Of a stretch of 64,000 nt of DNA, positions 63,483-64,000 are shown piece after piece; the first letter of the stretch is position 1; every line of letters starts with the position of its first letter. The notes beneath the pieces were generated by a model, which worked only from the letters and a program-made list of their open reading frames with translations, made no database searches and had not been told where the DNA came from. The stretch is from Cryoendolithus antarcticus (lineage: Eukaryota > Ascomycota > Dothideomycetes > Cladosporiales > Cladosporiaceae). The stretch lies in NCBI GenBank assembly GCA_002077065.1, contig NAJO01000005.1, forward strand, positions 1,054,001 to 1,118,000, given 5' to 3'. The position numbers and the translations under genes were made by a program.

Positions 63483-64000
63483 CTACTCAGCATCCAGCAA
63501 CGCCTTGGGCGGTGTATCATTCACCTGGATACCTCCACGCTTCTGGTGCTTCGAATCTGGCGTTGCGAGCTTCCATCCCCCTTCTGTCTCCGGCACGGCT
63601 AGCCACAACCTCATCAAGTGCCGCCTGGGCAGTGGTGGTGCGTGGTCTTTGTACGCTGTGCGGGCGTGCAGGACGGACAGGTTGCTGAGGAATTGAATAT
63701 CGCCGACCTGGGTATGGTCAGCAAAGAAGTACGCGGCAAACTAGGGCGAACGCCTTACCTCCAGGATCATGTGTAGACTCAACCTCACGCACGTATCTTC
63801 CAGCACCTTGATCGCCTTCTCCTGCGCCTCTGACAGCGGTGGGATAACCCCTACGTCACTAAACCGCTTCAGACTCTTGACAAAGTACGGATCGTACTTG
63901 CAGTATACCCTCTCCTCCCCACCGTTCTCAATGTAAAAGATTGGTTGTCTTGTATACGGCTCCTGGCCCACGCTTACCTCGCCCTTTCGGTCGAAATACC
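63483..64000 (-). CDS. TauD/TfdA-like Fe(II)/2-oxoglutarate dioxygenase, 3' part (cut by window edge)
   Basis: Fungal TauD-fold dioxygenase, related to taurine and alkyl-sulfonate dioxygenases, which hydroxylates a small substrate using Fe(II), oxygen and 2-oxoglutarate. The last exon is 63707-63483. It is joined through a 51-nt intron (63708-63758, GTAAGG...CCAG, branch GCTGAC) to an exon from 63759 to beyond 64000, so the start is outside the window. Seen: YFDRKGEVSVGQEPY, KYDPYFVKSLKRFSD, LSEAQEKAIKVLED, VGDIQFLSNLSVLHARTAY (the last His is the likely third iron ligand) and RRHLMRLWLAVPETEGG, with the Arg residues probably binding 2-oxoglutarate. The N-terminal HxD pair is not in view. Substrate unknown. 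The tail after residue GGW is short, as in fungal members. Confidence 0.9.

Noticed and set aside
1..64000. tRNA genes, rRNA, transposons, CRISPR arrays
   Set aside because: I looked by eye for A/B-box pairs, terminal repeats and direct repeats and found none convincing. A tRNA scan and repeat search would be the decisive test; a short or decayed element could be missed.

Overview
This window is nuclear DNA of a filamentous ascomycete, most likely a Dothideomycete (the order is an inference). The genes are broken by short introns of about 48-92 nt with GT-AG ends and CTNAC-like branch sites. The gene set is typical of Pezizomycotina: a white-collar photoreceptor, a DHN-melanin reductase, a GH72 transglycosylase with a CBM43 module, CFEM and CmcJ/NvfI-like proteins, and a CYP52-type P450. 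There are no bacterial operons, no CRISPR array and no intact transposon that I can see.

Layout. 0-9.4 kb: a small two-exon orphan gene, a 1,3,8-trihydroxynaphthalene (melanin) reductase, a three-exon protein of a Dothideomycete-type family of unknown function, a membrane J-domain protein, and two small conserved hypothetical genes. 9.5-14.5 kb: a nitrate transporter (nrtA/crnA type) with a perfect NirA-type site upstream, then an SPT10-like protein (acetyltransferase fold plus integrase-type HHCC zinc finger). 15.1-32.9 kb: a block rich in cell-wall genes, namely the beta-1,3-glucan synthase FKS1, a GPI-anchored beta-1,3-glucanosyltransferase, a secreted CFEM protein, and the chitin synthase activator SKT5/CHS4. 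Between these lie an MDR oxidoreductase, SYS1 and a hypothetical gene. 33.9-42.7 kb: an OXR1/TLDc protein, a Ras-like GTPase, the blue-light receptor/transcription factor WC-1, a small reading frame interrupted by one TAG, and the cytochrome oxidase assembly factor COA6. 43.3-52.9 kb: a short-chain dehydrogenase, the SWI/SNF subunit SWI1 (ARID), uracil-DNA glycosylase and a CmcJ/NvfI-like protein. 54-64 kb: a CYP52-like P450 with a probable GC-AG intron, a GH47 mannosidase, cofactor-independent phosphoglycerate mutase, Mediator subunit MED9, and the 3' part of a TauD-like dioxygenase that runs off the right edge.

Most genes are housekeeping or regulatory and are not one pathway. The clearest functional grouping is the cell-wall set between 15 and 33 kb: glucan synthesis, glucan remodelling and chitin-synthase activation. 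I re-derived exon boundaries by eye from splice signals, reading-frame phase and family conservation. All models with stated exon lengths are phase-consistent, but none has been checked against RNA. I found no convincing entirely new multi-gene system. The most unusual points are the TAG-interrupted frame beside wc-1, the in-frame (retainable) FKS1 intron, the Ras protein without a normal CaaX box, the possible dual-start CmcJ-like protein and the compact cell-wall block.
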